From Epiperipatus broadwayi (Eukaryota; Onychophora; Udeonychophora; Euonychophora; Peripatidae), in contig JAQFVV010006294.1 of NCBI GenBank assembly GCA_028023455.1, positions 4,183,001-4,247,000 on the forward strand: a stretch of DNA of 64,000 nt. Direction: 5' to 3'. Every line of letters starts with the position of its first letter. Position 1 is the first letter of the stretch. Below, piece after piece: positions 35,263 through 46,467 of this stretch. A program made the position numbers and the translations under genes. The notes under the pieces are model-generated. The model was not told the origin of the DNA, searched no databases, and saw only the letters and a program-made list of their open reading frames with translations.

Positions 35263-37739
35263 ATAATCGATTGTAAATTAAAACGGTGAATACAAATTGG
35301 TGATGATTGTTATGCTGAATCTTCATGGAAAAGTTTATTACTAAGTGGGGTATAGGTATTTATTTAAAAAAATAATTATTATTAAGCATTACTTAATTAT
35401 TCAGAGTTTTTTGTTTTGCTGAATTAGCATTGTGACAATAAAGTAAAATATATTTTTGGAAATAAATTTTAAAAGGAAGAAAAATATTTCAGATATGATA
35501 TCAGAATTTTACTAAAAAAAATATTCTGAATTTTTAATTTTAAACAAAAAAAAAGTATTTTAATGATATATGGAATGTATATCCCATATATTCACTGTGT
35601 CCATATAGATAATGAGATAAATAAAATGGCCTATAAATAAGTTTTACTGCAGGACTGAATTTTTAGCATTTGTATACAGAGATATGTCAAAAAGAGAACA
35701 ATACTCGTAAAGCTAATCAGCTGTTAGATTGTGATTTTTTTTTTTTTTCACAATTTATTAATTTTTATTAAGATAATTTAATTGAAAATTGTCTGTGAGT
35801 CAGCCACCTGAAAAAATCTTTTAAAATGATGGGGATTCTTGTAGTCATAATACATAGCCGTACTAACTTTTATACCACAAGACTATTTATATACATATGT
35901 GCTTATATATGAAATAACTTTCAAATGAAGGTAGGACACATTTATTTAAATAGTGAATGCTAAAAATATTTAGGCTGAAGAAATATATTTAACCAAATAG
36001 ATTTTAGATTATTTATAAGTGTATCATTCATCTCAAATTCCATTATATACTAATTATATATCATTATTAAATCTCTAAACTGCTTTCTTTTACGAATTGA
36101 AATATCCGGATCTTTATAGTCAAAGTGATAATCTGTTATATATATATTAAATATGAATTGCTTGATTTTAAAGCTTGAATTTGTTTGCAGTTTAACTTAA
36201 CATTTTTTTTTTATGCTGTATACTTGAAATACTACTTTATAATGTGGATAAAAATGTCACTGTTGATATTGGACTAAACAAATTCAAGCCTTAAAATCAC
36301 ATAGGTCATATTTATACATATTGGACCAGGTAGATAGTTAAGCTTCTAGACAACTTGATGAATAATAACTGTTCATGAAATATATGTATAGTGAGAGAAG
36401 ATATCAGTAATTGACAATTGCTATATATAATGGAATTTGGGATAAATGATGTATTTGTAAATTTAAATTTTGCTTAGTGAAATATATATAAGACTAGAGT
36501 CATTATTTTTATTAACAAATATATGGGTGAAATTATTTTAACATTTAAACTGTATTTGCATAAATATTCTGTTCTTTATAGAGAAAAAATCTTCAGTTTT
36601 CTGAGAAATTTCAATCAATTTCTCACTATTCAAAACTTGAGTGTAGATGCTCAAAAATGTTTAAATCGGTTAGTAAGGGGATTAAGAGAGATTTAACATG
36701 CTCATGTGCTTCAAACTCATTTTCTGTAGGAATTTTATATATATGGTCTAATAGTAGATGGAAACAACTGTTGAGTCATAAGATAAACCTATTTCTCCAA
36801 AATGTTTGAATAACCTGATGCTGAAATGATTCTTTTAAACAAAAATTAGATGAAGAGGATTTCATGATATGACATTTTGTCAATTTCTCATGTTTTACAA
36901 ACTGGAAATAAAAGAAAGATTATAAATAATGATTTATCTATATGACATGCTTTTATTCATTCATTTTTCACTTTTTACTCTTTATAATGCTACTAATTCC
37001 ATGTTATGGAATTCACAAATGAATGATAGTTTAGGTCAAATATTGATCTTGTGATGATTAAAGTATTGTTTAAAAAGATACTTGAGTGTTAGACGTATTA
37101 CGATCTCTGCATGTTTTACTCCACTATGTTTTTGTTTTGTTGGTTTAGAAGTCTCTAACAGGTCCTCTCAGCAAACATTGGTTTCTAGTCATGGGTGTTC
37201 ATAAGTCCCTTATTTTTAGTAAAAAACATTTATTGATCTCTAATCTATAAATGATGAAAGCTAAATTTCTCAGGGTAATAATGATACTAATTTGCATTAT
37301 ACACAGCTATAATGTTTTAAGTTTATCCTTTTTTTAGTGTTTCATGTTACTGTCATTTTCTTGTTGATTCATCAAACATTTTAAATTGTAATAAGATTTT
37401 CAGATTTCCAATAATAAATTTGTTTTTGTTTTTTTGTATTCAAATGTCTGAAAATATAACTCTTAAAGATATCCAAAACAACAGTTTGTAGCTCTCCAAT
37501 TTTTTTATATTAAGTTTCATAAATAAGCATTATTTCTAATAAGATAAAGACAATATAAAAATAAAAAAATCAAAGGATTATCAGAATATTTATTTTTAGA
37601 TAAAAAATCATTCAATGTTATCAGTTTCTATGAAAGGATAAAATTTTTGTTTCATTTAACTGTAGTGTATATTTTTATTATTTACTACTTTTTTTTTTTT
37701 TTTTTTGGTTTTTTTTTTTTTTTCATTTTGAAGATTTGT
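35263..37739. other. AT-rich stretch, nothing recognised
   Basis: No conserved frame, RNA gene or transposon end seen. Ends in long poly-T tracts (about 37689-37723) immediately before the next hammerhead-bearing locus. Confidence 0.5.
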
Positions 37740-37756
37740 GGTAGGTGGCAATAAAC

Positions 37757-37796
37757 TTCTCAAAGACCACAAGCCAGAAACTAGTCTGGGGATATT
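37757..37796 (+). ncRNA. Hammerhead remnant (5' half lost)
   Basis: Keeps CACAAGCC, AGAAAC, TAGTC and TGGGGA but lacks the CUGANGA core and stem I 5' strand, which are replaced by 'cttctcaaaga'. Not functional. Confidence 0.6.
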
Positions 37797-38164
37797 GGAT
37801 GAGTAGGCATTAGATAGGGATTTTATGCACAAGCCTTCTGGCATCCATTGATTAGTCTGTTTGGCACTACTGTATGGAGAGTTTTGCCTTGTTTATAAAC
37901 AATTAGGTGCTAGTATAAGAGATGGTGATCATGTGATGCTTTATGGTTTATCATCATTTCCTATGCTTCCTCTAATATGATATTGGTGATTATGGATATT
38001 AAAGAATCAAAGGCATGGGTACTGAAGTGAGTTCAGACCTATATTATTATATAAGCTAATGAGCTTGGATTGAAATTATTATTGTTTTCAATTTTAGACT
38101 CATAGTTTTGTATTTCTGGAGGGTTGCATTAGCTCCTAAGGTGCACTGCTCTCAGATCCAAGGC

Positions 38165-38206
38165 TCCTCACTGATGAAAGCCACAAGCTAGAAACTAGTC
38201 TGGGGA
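38165..38206 (+). ncRNA. Type I hammerhead ribozyme motif, locus 3 (consensus core)
   Basis: UCCUCA; the exact consensus CUGAUGA; A-AGC-CACAA-GCU-A; GAAA; ACUAGU; C; UGGGGA. Stem I is 6 bp, stem II AGC/GCU 3 bp, stem III the ACUAGU palindrome (3 bp per strand, no loop). Compared with locus 2, stem II has changed G-C to A-U on both strands, a compensatory change. Predicted cleavage follows GUC at 38200. The palindromic stem III suggests best folding as a dimer, as in PLE and retrozyme hammerheads. Confidence 0.65.
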
Positions 38207-38340
38207 TATTGGATGAGTAAGCACTAGATAGGCATTTTATGCACAAGCTTTTTTGCATCAATTGATTACTCTAGCTTGCACTGAATGGCATAACTGTATG
38301 GAGAGTTTTGCCTGTTTTAATTTGTTTATACTGAATATTT

Positions 38341-38475
38341 CTTATATATGTAAGTAATGGGATTTGAACTTAGGACTTTTCAGTTTATATTCATTGTCCA
38401 CTTCAGCTTGAGATGGAGTGGATGAATATAGACTAAAAAATCCTAAATTCAAATCTTTCTGCTTACATATATAAG
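38341..38475. repeat. Imperfect 135-bp hairpin
   Basis: Arms 38341-38402 and 38416-38475 are inverted copies, sharing 'cttatatatgtaag', 'gatttgaa' and 'taggact/aggattt' blocks, with a 13-bp loop. One arm contains a B-box-like 'gatttgaactt', so it may be an inverted SINE pair or foldback MITE. Confidence 0.8.
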
Positions 38476-40879
38476 AAACAGTATAAGCAAATTATAAATT
38501 TTTTAATCATAGCATATTATACTTTGTAGCTGATAGCTGAAAATTAAAGATGTTCTCAAAATAATGTTTAATCACTTAAAATAATTTTTTTTAAAAAAAA
38601 AAAAATTGAGTTAAAAATATAACCAAAATAAAAATAAAAATATAGGATTTTAAATAATAATATTAATTTATTATGTATTATAAATAGCAATTTATAAAAT
38701 TAGTTAGAAGAAATACTTCCACAATTCAAGAAAGTAAATCATATTTGTATTTATTTTTCAAAAGTCTTGATGAAAACCATTAAAGAAATTAAAAGTTGTA
38801 GGAAATCAAGATAGAATTTTGTGTAAAAAATATTTATCAGTATATAAATTCATTTTAGTAAGTAGCAGTTATTTATGAAACCAGAATTATAATGAATTTT
38901 CTCACATTTGAAAATATATATATATTAAATTTAAAAATAAAAAATGATAAAAAGATTTTATTTTAAAAAAGAAAAAATTAACAAATGTTATAGTAATAAG
39001 ACAGACAATGTGTTAAAAAAAATAAATAGTAAAAGTGTAATAACATCTTCAATATATTGATCCATATAAATGATATAATAATTAAATATATTTGTATAAC
39101 AAGAGAGTGAGATAGTAAAAAAAAAAGTTGTTTAAATCAATGATATTCAAGCTGGGATCCTTATTCTTAAAAGTACAAGAAGACATCTGAGGGTATCTTT
39201 GAAATGATCTTCGAATGCACACTGTTGATTCTCTTTTTTTAAAAAATTAAGTAAATTGCTTTGAATATTGAAAACTTTTTTTTAATAACTATGCTATCTA
39301 TTAAGGCAAAAGAAATTTTATTATTCTATTTTTCTACCATGTTTTTTTTTTTTTGTTTGTTATATTTTAAACTAATAATTTGATGTTTATTCTGATAGAC
39401 GTTAGTTTATTATTATACTTTACTTATCTAACTATTTCTTTTGTAAGTCCACTAGAGGGAGCCAAGGACTCCAGATTACTCTGTTTCTGGCTCCCAGTTT
39501 TGATTTCTATTACACTAGTTTCGGGAACAGGATTTATTTAAAAGTATATCAAGTTAAAAGATGAGTACATGTTTTATTGTTTTATCACCTTTAAAAGAAA
39601 GTTTAAATTGATTTTCATTCAAGAATAACTGATTTTTTCTAACATTCCATTTTATGCAAATGGCTGCTATTGGAAAAGGCAAAAGCCAAAATAAGTAATT
39701 CCAAAAAAGCTATGATGTAACATAAGATTTTGAAAAAGATTTTAAATGAAACCAATTGATCAAAAAATGAAAAGAGCTACTACATATCCTAAATTTTCAG
39801 TAATAGAACAAGTTGAGAAATGATTTGGAAGTTAAACTCCAATTGAAAATATTAAAGAAATTTTTAAAAATGCTTTGCAAAGATAATTTAAAGAATTTCA
39901 CTGTAACATTTGATAATTGTAAAGTAGAACAAGTTTCTAAAGCTGAAAACCAGCCAGAGAGGACAAGAAATAGCCCAGAGCACACACTAGATATAAAAAA
40001 TAATCAGGACAATGGATAAAAGAAATTCTATCAGTAAATCTGTCATGAGAAAAAAGTTACGATATCATGGTGTTGAACTGGAAGTGGCCGAATGCAGCAA
40101 AACAGTGGAGGGGAAAAATAAAAAAAATTATTTGGAACATTAATTTGATCTAAATTTTAGAAACAAACAATATAGAGTATGATTTAAGCTAACTCCCTGT
40201 ACAAAAATTAAACCTTTCTGATGATCGAATCAAAAGTTATTGGGCCGCTTAAATCTTACTACAATGGGCCTACTTTAGGGTTACAGAAACCAACTGTTAA
40301 AATATGATTTTGCCATCAACCGCTGTGTTCTACAAAACAATAGGAGAGAATCTTACAAAGCTAGTCCCACTTTTCATAGTTGGAATAACCTAGTAGAATC
40401 CCACAATGCTAATCATACTCATCATAATTGGAACAATTAAGTAAAAATTTATAGGCTTGATGGTAAATCATGGATAACTTTGCAGTTGAGTGAAATAAAC
40501 AGTTATATTGAACTTTGATGGACATCTGCAGTTGATAAGGCTATCAAACAGACTTAGAACTCCTCTGGCCTTAGCATATTTAGTGAAATGGACAAATGGT
40601 GTGTAATTGTTTGTGCAGATAGAGCTAGCTGTGATTTTGAGAATACTATGAATCAATGTATTTTATATCATGTACTTTTGTAAATCAATGTATTTAATTT
40701 CATGAATGTGAAAGTGATCACCTGTGAAAAGTGGATTTGATTCCATGTATTTTGTAGATGATCACCTAGATAATGTAATAGAAATTTTTTGGTCTAGATG
40801 GGCAGGTAAACCATATGTGGGTCCTGCCTATTTGAACTGACATATAAAAACTTTGATATTTGTTCAAGTGTTTTTGCTT
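38476..40879. other. AT-rich stretch with one GC hairpin
   Basis: No gene recognised. At 39457-39495 the 8-bp arms GGGAGCCA and TGGCTCCC face each other, an isolated GC-rich hairpin. From about 40,000 composition rises gradually. The overlapping frames at 39,797-40,019 on both strands have no known motif. Confidence 0.45.
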
Positions 40880-41620
40880 AATGGTGCATTTTTGGGCAGG
40901 TGGACCAGGTTGATCACTGCCCATGTGAACTATTTAATGGGAAATCATAAGTTAATGTTTGTTTGAGTTTTCAGTCTCAGGGGTGGACAACATGGACATG
41001 AAGGGGTTGTTAATCTGTGGGATCAGACAGTGATCATTGCCATACCTAAGGGTGGGATGCCCTGGCTTGGTTCTTGATGCCTTCTTTGGTTTGGTTAATG
41101 CTCTGGATTTGCAAAACCAAAGTTACACTTGGAGAAAGCAAAATTTCACAGGGGGAAGCCCAAAGCGGATATTCTTTATCCAAGGGGTGGGCCCATGACT
41201 CAAAAAGCATGGTTATGGCTGTCCGGTCATGGATGAATTCTGGGGTCTGGGGTTTTGTCAGTTGGGTGAGAGTCATTTCTCCTGTTTGGATTTTGCCTTG
41301 ATTGGACTATGGCATCTCCTTGATCGACTGTCATTGAGTTGATGCTTGAATGTGATATTTAGTTTTTATTGGATACCAGGAACTATTAGTTTATTATGTA
41401 AGACAGTTGGAGTAATTTGAGCCACCACCCAGTTGCATAATTTTAGTGTATCTTTTTGATATTTTTGGCACACAGGTACAGGTGACAGAATCTGGTCCCA
41501 GCACATGTGAGCCTATAGAATAGTTAATAAGTGTTTTTCATCTATGGGTTGAGTACCCATAGAATTGCCTTGTAACCTTTGACCAATAAAGGTACTTTTT
41601 GGAACAACTATTTCTTTTGG
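40880..41620. other. G+C-shifted block of unknown nature
   Basis: By eye well above 40% G+C, against about 25% nearby. Overlapping frames on opposite strands (41046-41276 minus, 41074-41301 plus) are open, but neither translation resembles a known protein. A possible polyA signal lies near the end ('ccaataaagg', about 41583). This could be an unrecognised transposon, an LTR or a processed sequence; no terminal repeats were found. Confidence 0.4.
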
Positions 41621-41689
41621 AAAAATTTATAAAGTATTTGATTTACTAAAACCATTTTTAGCTTCCAGGTACTACAATTTAGTGTAATT

Positions 41690-41745
41690 GTGCCAAGCAT
41701 TGGTGACCTAGTGGTAAGCATAGCGTCCCAGTCAACACTTTGACA
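41690..41745 (+). repeat. tRNA-related SINE-like head
   Basis: 'ttggtgacctagtggtaagcatagcg' resembles a tRNA D-arm/A-box region. The B-box is missing and an A/T-rich tail follows, so this is a fragment. Confidence 0.35.
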
Positions 41746-41813
41746 TATAAAAAATAAAATAAAATTTTTTGTGTAATTGTGATTATTAATTATTTATATA
41801 TGATAGAATAATA

Positions 41814-42207
41814 TGTAAAAAAAGGTTTTTTAAATAATGCTTTTATATAAGTAGCTGACTAAAAAGTACAAAATAATAAATCCATTCCTCTGTAGTTTGC
41901 CATTCTTGGAAAATATCAGATACCTTAAGAATCTAGATTTGCTATAAGACAATTGGAAATTACAGGAATATTGTCATTTCATAAACACATTTGAGGCCTG
42001 TTTGATTTCTGTGAGTTGAGTCTCATGTTTTTTATGAAACAACAATATTCCTGCAACTTTTTATTTTATAGCAAGTTTAGATTCTTAAGGTCCCTGATAT
42101 TTTTCAAGAATGGCAAATTAACGAGAAATGGATCATTTTATTTTGTACTTTTTAGTCAGCTATTTATATAAAAACGTTTTTTTTTTTAAAATCTTTTTTT
42201 ACACATT
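41814..42207. repeat. Foldback element, ~145-190-bp arms
   Basis: The left arm (41814-41985) and right arm (42030-42207) are inverted copies with about 45 bp between them. Matching blocks include 'tagctgactaaaaagtaca', 'tttgccattctt', 'ccttaagaatctaga' and 'caggaatattgt'. The RNA would form a long, nearly continuous hairpin. No ORF. A MITE or foldback transposon is likely; target duplication not resolved. Confidence 0.85.
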
Positions 42208-44835
42208 TTTTTATTTTTTAATTATATTTACATATTACTTTAAAAAATGGTTAAAACTACAAAAAAATCAGACAAAAATTATAATTTAATAATAAGATAT
42301 GAAACTAAAAAATAGCCCTCTAACAAATAAATTCTAAATTTAAATATCATGAGATCATCTACTATATAAAAATATTTATGTATTGGCTTTTTGAGTTAAA
42401 TCAATATTATCAAAATTTTATTCTACAAACATAGTACTGTATTCAATTACTAAGGTATTCTCTTGGGAAGCATAAAGATGAGAATTCGAGTTTTAAGCGG
42501 GAAAGGATTTTTTTCATTGTTAATTCAAAAATATGAACATACCTACAGACACATACAGGGCAAGTTAATATAAAAGCATTTAAAATAATTTCCAAGAGCA
42601 ATTATTTTTAATCTGTAAAACCATCTATTGTAAACGTATTCTGTGGATAGTATAAAATCCCATCTCTAGATAGTGGTTTTTTGCTTTTATTTTTGTTAAT
42701 GAAGATAATATTTCAAAGCTAAAATTGATACACCTTTTATTCATTTTTATTATTCAAGCTAATAATTTAGTATTTTAATATAAAGTATTAAAATATGACT
42801 ACCAGATGCATAATTATATTAGTTCCAATTTTGAATCCTAGTCTTCACTGTCAATGCATAAGCCAGTAACTGTTAATCTTGAAGATGGAGACTTTATAGC
42901 ACTATACCATTCTGATGTCTGTTTGATTACTTTATCTTACAGTAAGTGGCTCTGTAGTAAGATGAAAATAATTGTTCTTGGAATCATAACAGAAAGTACA
43001 CGAGAGGACATATTATGTTGTTAATAAATATTGGTAAATTTAAAATGTATTGTTTAATATATATGATATAAATTATGTAATTTATTTTACATGCTTCTTT
43101 TATATTTTCTATAAATTTATTTATATAGAAATAAATGGATTACTTAGAATTAAATAAATTTTACTTTCCAAAATTTTTTATATTAAAGACTTGAATCAAA
43201 ATTTTGTGTGACATTCAATAATAGAATGGTATTACTGGTGTTAAAACCAGAAAACTAAACTGTCAATAGATATAAGATGCACCAGTACATCTTTTCAATA
43301 TTTTCGCGGTAAACATTTTGACATCCTAATGCAATTTTAAAGATACAATAAATAAAATGGTTATTCACAGGAATTGTCATTATCAGGTAGAAATTGGCAA
43401 GTTGGGTGGTTAATGCTTGTGTTTCTGCTAGGAATATCTAGAACTTATTTATCAACTAATATATAATGGTTATTAGGATTTACTATAGCCTTGCTATCTG
43501 AAAAAAAGTACTCAATCAGAATTAGAATATTGAACATAGATATAGCATTTTTTTATCCAGCATGCCAAAATCATGTGACAGTGTTGTCACATGAAGTGAC
43601 AACAAATTTTAGATTAAGTTATTACTTTATTAAAATATCTTATGAATATGAAACAACTATTTATTTTAAAATAAAAATATGAAATTTCACTTCTCTGAGA
43701 AAATATAGCTATATGTTGAAATTTTTCTATTTCAGTACATTATAGGAAGAAAATGTTATTATTTACTTTAGTTAATTAAAAGAGTGTTGTTGTGTCTTAA
43801 ATGTACAAAAATAACTATCTAACTTACATATATTTTTTTTTATTAGTTCTTTCTATTGAATCTATTAGATTAAAAAAATAATAAATCAATAACATCTCTT
43901 TAAATTCATTCTTTTGTTTTTTAAAATAAGTCTTTTGTAAGACATTAGAATTTAAATTAAATAAAGATCTCAAGTTGTTATGTTCCAGAGTCTGCTACTC
44001 AGCCCCAACTCGGAACTACACAGTGCAGTGTAACAATGATATTGTTTATTAAAATTACTGTCATAGAACAAAATATTTTAGTCTGTTGCCAAAAATTTAT
44101 GAAACTAAAAAGAAAAGTTATGAGACTTTAATAATGGGTCATAGTTAAATTATTCGTGATATAGGTAAATCTGGAACTAACCATAAACTTTAATGAGCTT
44201 TGATATTTTGGAACCACCTACACAAAATAATAATTTTATTAACATTCTCCAGACTGCACCATTTCTAATCAAAATCTGAAATTCTTATGTTTTAATTTAG
44301 AAGACTGAATCTTTTTTATGATTCCAGATAATTGCTTTGATATTCTGTTAAAAATACATTCAAAAAATTATAATTAATAGTAAATAAAAACTTATTCCTT
44401 GTAAAACTTTTTTTTCTTTTTGAAAGTGAAATCTCATCTTCTTTCTGTCTCTCTTTAATTAATTAAAATCTCAGGAAGTAAATTATAGCAATAAGAAAGT
44501 CTCATTTATTTTTAGACCAGGATCACATCACAATCGGGTACCAGTTATAATACTGGTCTAAATGAAAGATGTTGAGCAAGAAGTGGAAAATAATTACACC
44601 TTTTATTAAAATAATGATCAAGGGTTGCCACATATTATGTAATACTGATCAATATGGCAGCTTTTTTTTTTATAGAATTTTGCATGTAATACATTGAATG
44701 AAATTAGATGCCTCATTATATAATGAAACATATCCATCTACCATGCTTATGACTTGGAATTCAAATCCAGGCCAAGTTAAACTTCAGTTTTCAGTTAGAC
44801 TTTAATTTTCTTCCAAGTAAAAAAAATCTGTGTGG
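42208..44835. other. AT-rich stretch, nothing recognised
   Basis: No identifiable coding, RNA or repeat feature. Short frames only. The segment 43976-44035 ('TGTTATGTTCC ... GTGTAACA') is less AT-rich and begins and ends like a small terminal repeat, but has no second copy here. Confidence 0.45.
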
Positions 44836-44930
44836 TTTAGCGCAGTGATTGAATGGCAGACTGGAGTTTAAAATGCATAGATTGAGGCCCAATTTCCAAT
44901 GCAGGAACTTAATATAATTGGTTCATATTG
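44836..44930 (+). repeat. SINE-like tRNA-related fragment
   Basis: 'tagcgcagtgattgaatggc' resembles an A-box region, followed by 'gactggagtttaaaatgcat' and 'gattgaggccc'. Similar to the fragment at 24536. Confidence 0.45.
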
Positions 44931-45249
44931 GTCATTAAATGGGTAACTATTTTAACTGTAGAGTAAAACAAACTTTTGGCACCTAGGAAGCTTAGTGACT
45001 AGAATCTTCTTTTTCATTAAGGTTATGAAAAAAATACTAACTTAAATAGAAAAGAAATGATCTAAGAGATTTGTATATTGTTTCGTTCTATTTTACATTT
45101 ATACCTATGTTTACATTGAAAAAATGAAGTATAATATATTAATATTTTTTTAAATACAAGCATATTTAATTTGCTAATATTTTCTAGAAAAATAACAACT
45201 AAAAATACTCTGCCGTAATCATCACATGAATAACCTCGCCCGATTTTGT

Positions 45250-45290
45250 TAGAAAATGTAATTTTTTTTTCATATGTCATAGCATCGGGC
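45250..45290 (-). repeat. SINE tail fragment
   Basis: Minus strand 'ccgatgctatgacatatg' plus an A run matches the tail of the SINE at 6620-6722. Confidence 0.55.
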
Positions 45291-46176
45291 AAAGTTTAGA
45301 TGCAGATAACAATGATATGAAAGATCTTTTGTTTTATAAAATGACGAATTAAACTATTGTTTTAAGATATAGAAATATTTTTCACTTTTATTTAAAAATA
45401 GTTTTTTAAATAAACAAAATGATACAGCTAATCTTTTTTTTTTTAATTTTAATATACTGTATAATAAATTCTTAAGTATTTTATTTTTATCATGTATTTT
45501 ATTAAAGTAATCTTTAATCAGTATTTTAAATTTTATCTAAAAGATATGATCATCAAGGGCCTGAAATTTAACGAAATAATTTTAAATATTTACTTAAAAG
45601 TCACAGTAGCGTAATCTTTCTGCCAAACTATTAAAAACAAACGTTAAATTGTTATAATAAGATGGATCTTCTTATTCACGGATGTAAAGCTATATCATGT
45701 TTGTTGTTGTAGGGTGTGGATTTTTGAAAGAAGAGGAAAAGCATCGTCATAATATATAGAGTTTTGAAATATAGTGTAGTTAATTGTAACGAATATATCT
45801 GAATATTATATGCATTACTGCCCGTAGGTATGTCAGTGGTATCCTGGAATTTCGAGGGCCTTATCTTAAATTAATAACTCTATTTGGGTATAACATCCAA
45901 CAAATACCGTAATATATAATAATTGTACATAATAATTTTATTATATATGCGTTCATATGTATTATAATAATAATTCCTTTGTGCAGTGGTGGCATGACTG
46001 ATTCAATCATATCAAACAGCATTTCTTGAAATATTAAAATTTCTGATTTGCATTGATTAATTATATATATATACTTCTTAATTAACACTTTACAATGCAA
46101 CTTTAACAGAGTAATAAATAAAAAAGATGAATATGCTTAATATATTAGATAATAAATATATAGAAAATTATATAAA

Positions 46177-46372
46177 TAGAATATATAAAATAGAATGTAA
46201 ATCATGTCAGGATAAAATATTAGGAATAATTATGTGGGTGAAATGAAAAACTCAATTTACACAAGGTTGAGACAGGACATAAATTTGAAAAAGTATAAAA
46301 ATGATAAATCATACTAGGAATGGAAGAGATAGAAAGATAAAAGAAGCTATATTGATTAGAAATATTAGGGTT
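46177..46372 (+). pseudogene. GIY-YIG endonuclease remnant of PLE-3
   Basis: Spread over shifted frames: RIYKIECKSCQDK, then NYVGEMKNSIYTRLRQD, then GRDRKIKEAILIRNIRV and stop. YKIECKSC with a CxxC pair, YVGE, TRLRQ, and the terminal R-IKEAILI block match the strands and catalytic helix of PLE endonucleases. It differs from the PLE-1/PLE-2 type (VYLIKC), so it is a separate PLE lineage. Frameshifts and stops make it inactive. Confidence 0.65.
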
Positions 46373-46467
46373 TGAAAACATTAATTTTATAGAAATATAT
46401 ATTTTGTTGATAAGTAAGTTATTTATAAGATATAGTTTCAAAAAGTTGTCCATAGAGGACATAAGGG

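Larger units (their letters stand above)
37740..38315 (+). mobile_element. Hammerhead-bearing repeat, locus 3 (tandem dimer)
   Basis: The segment GAAACTAGTCTGGGGATATT to 'ggagagttttgcc' occurs twice, at about 37777 and 38191, so the unit is repeated directly with a period near 414 bp. The first unit is cut off just upstream of its hammerhead stem II; the second has a complete motif at 38165-38206. A truncated tandem dimer is what reverse transcription of a ribozyme-flanked or circular RNA would leave. Confidence 0.75.

Noticed and set aside
39797-40019. Overlapping plus and minus ORFs as a gene
   Set aside because: Both frames are short and lysine- or leucine-rich with no recognisable motif; there is no supporting splice or start context.
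43976-44035. Solo LTR (TGTTA ... TAACA)
   Set aside because: Only about 60 bp, no target duplication, no second copy and no primer-binding site.
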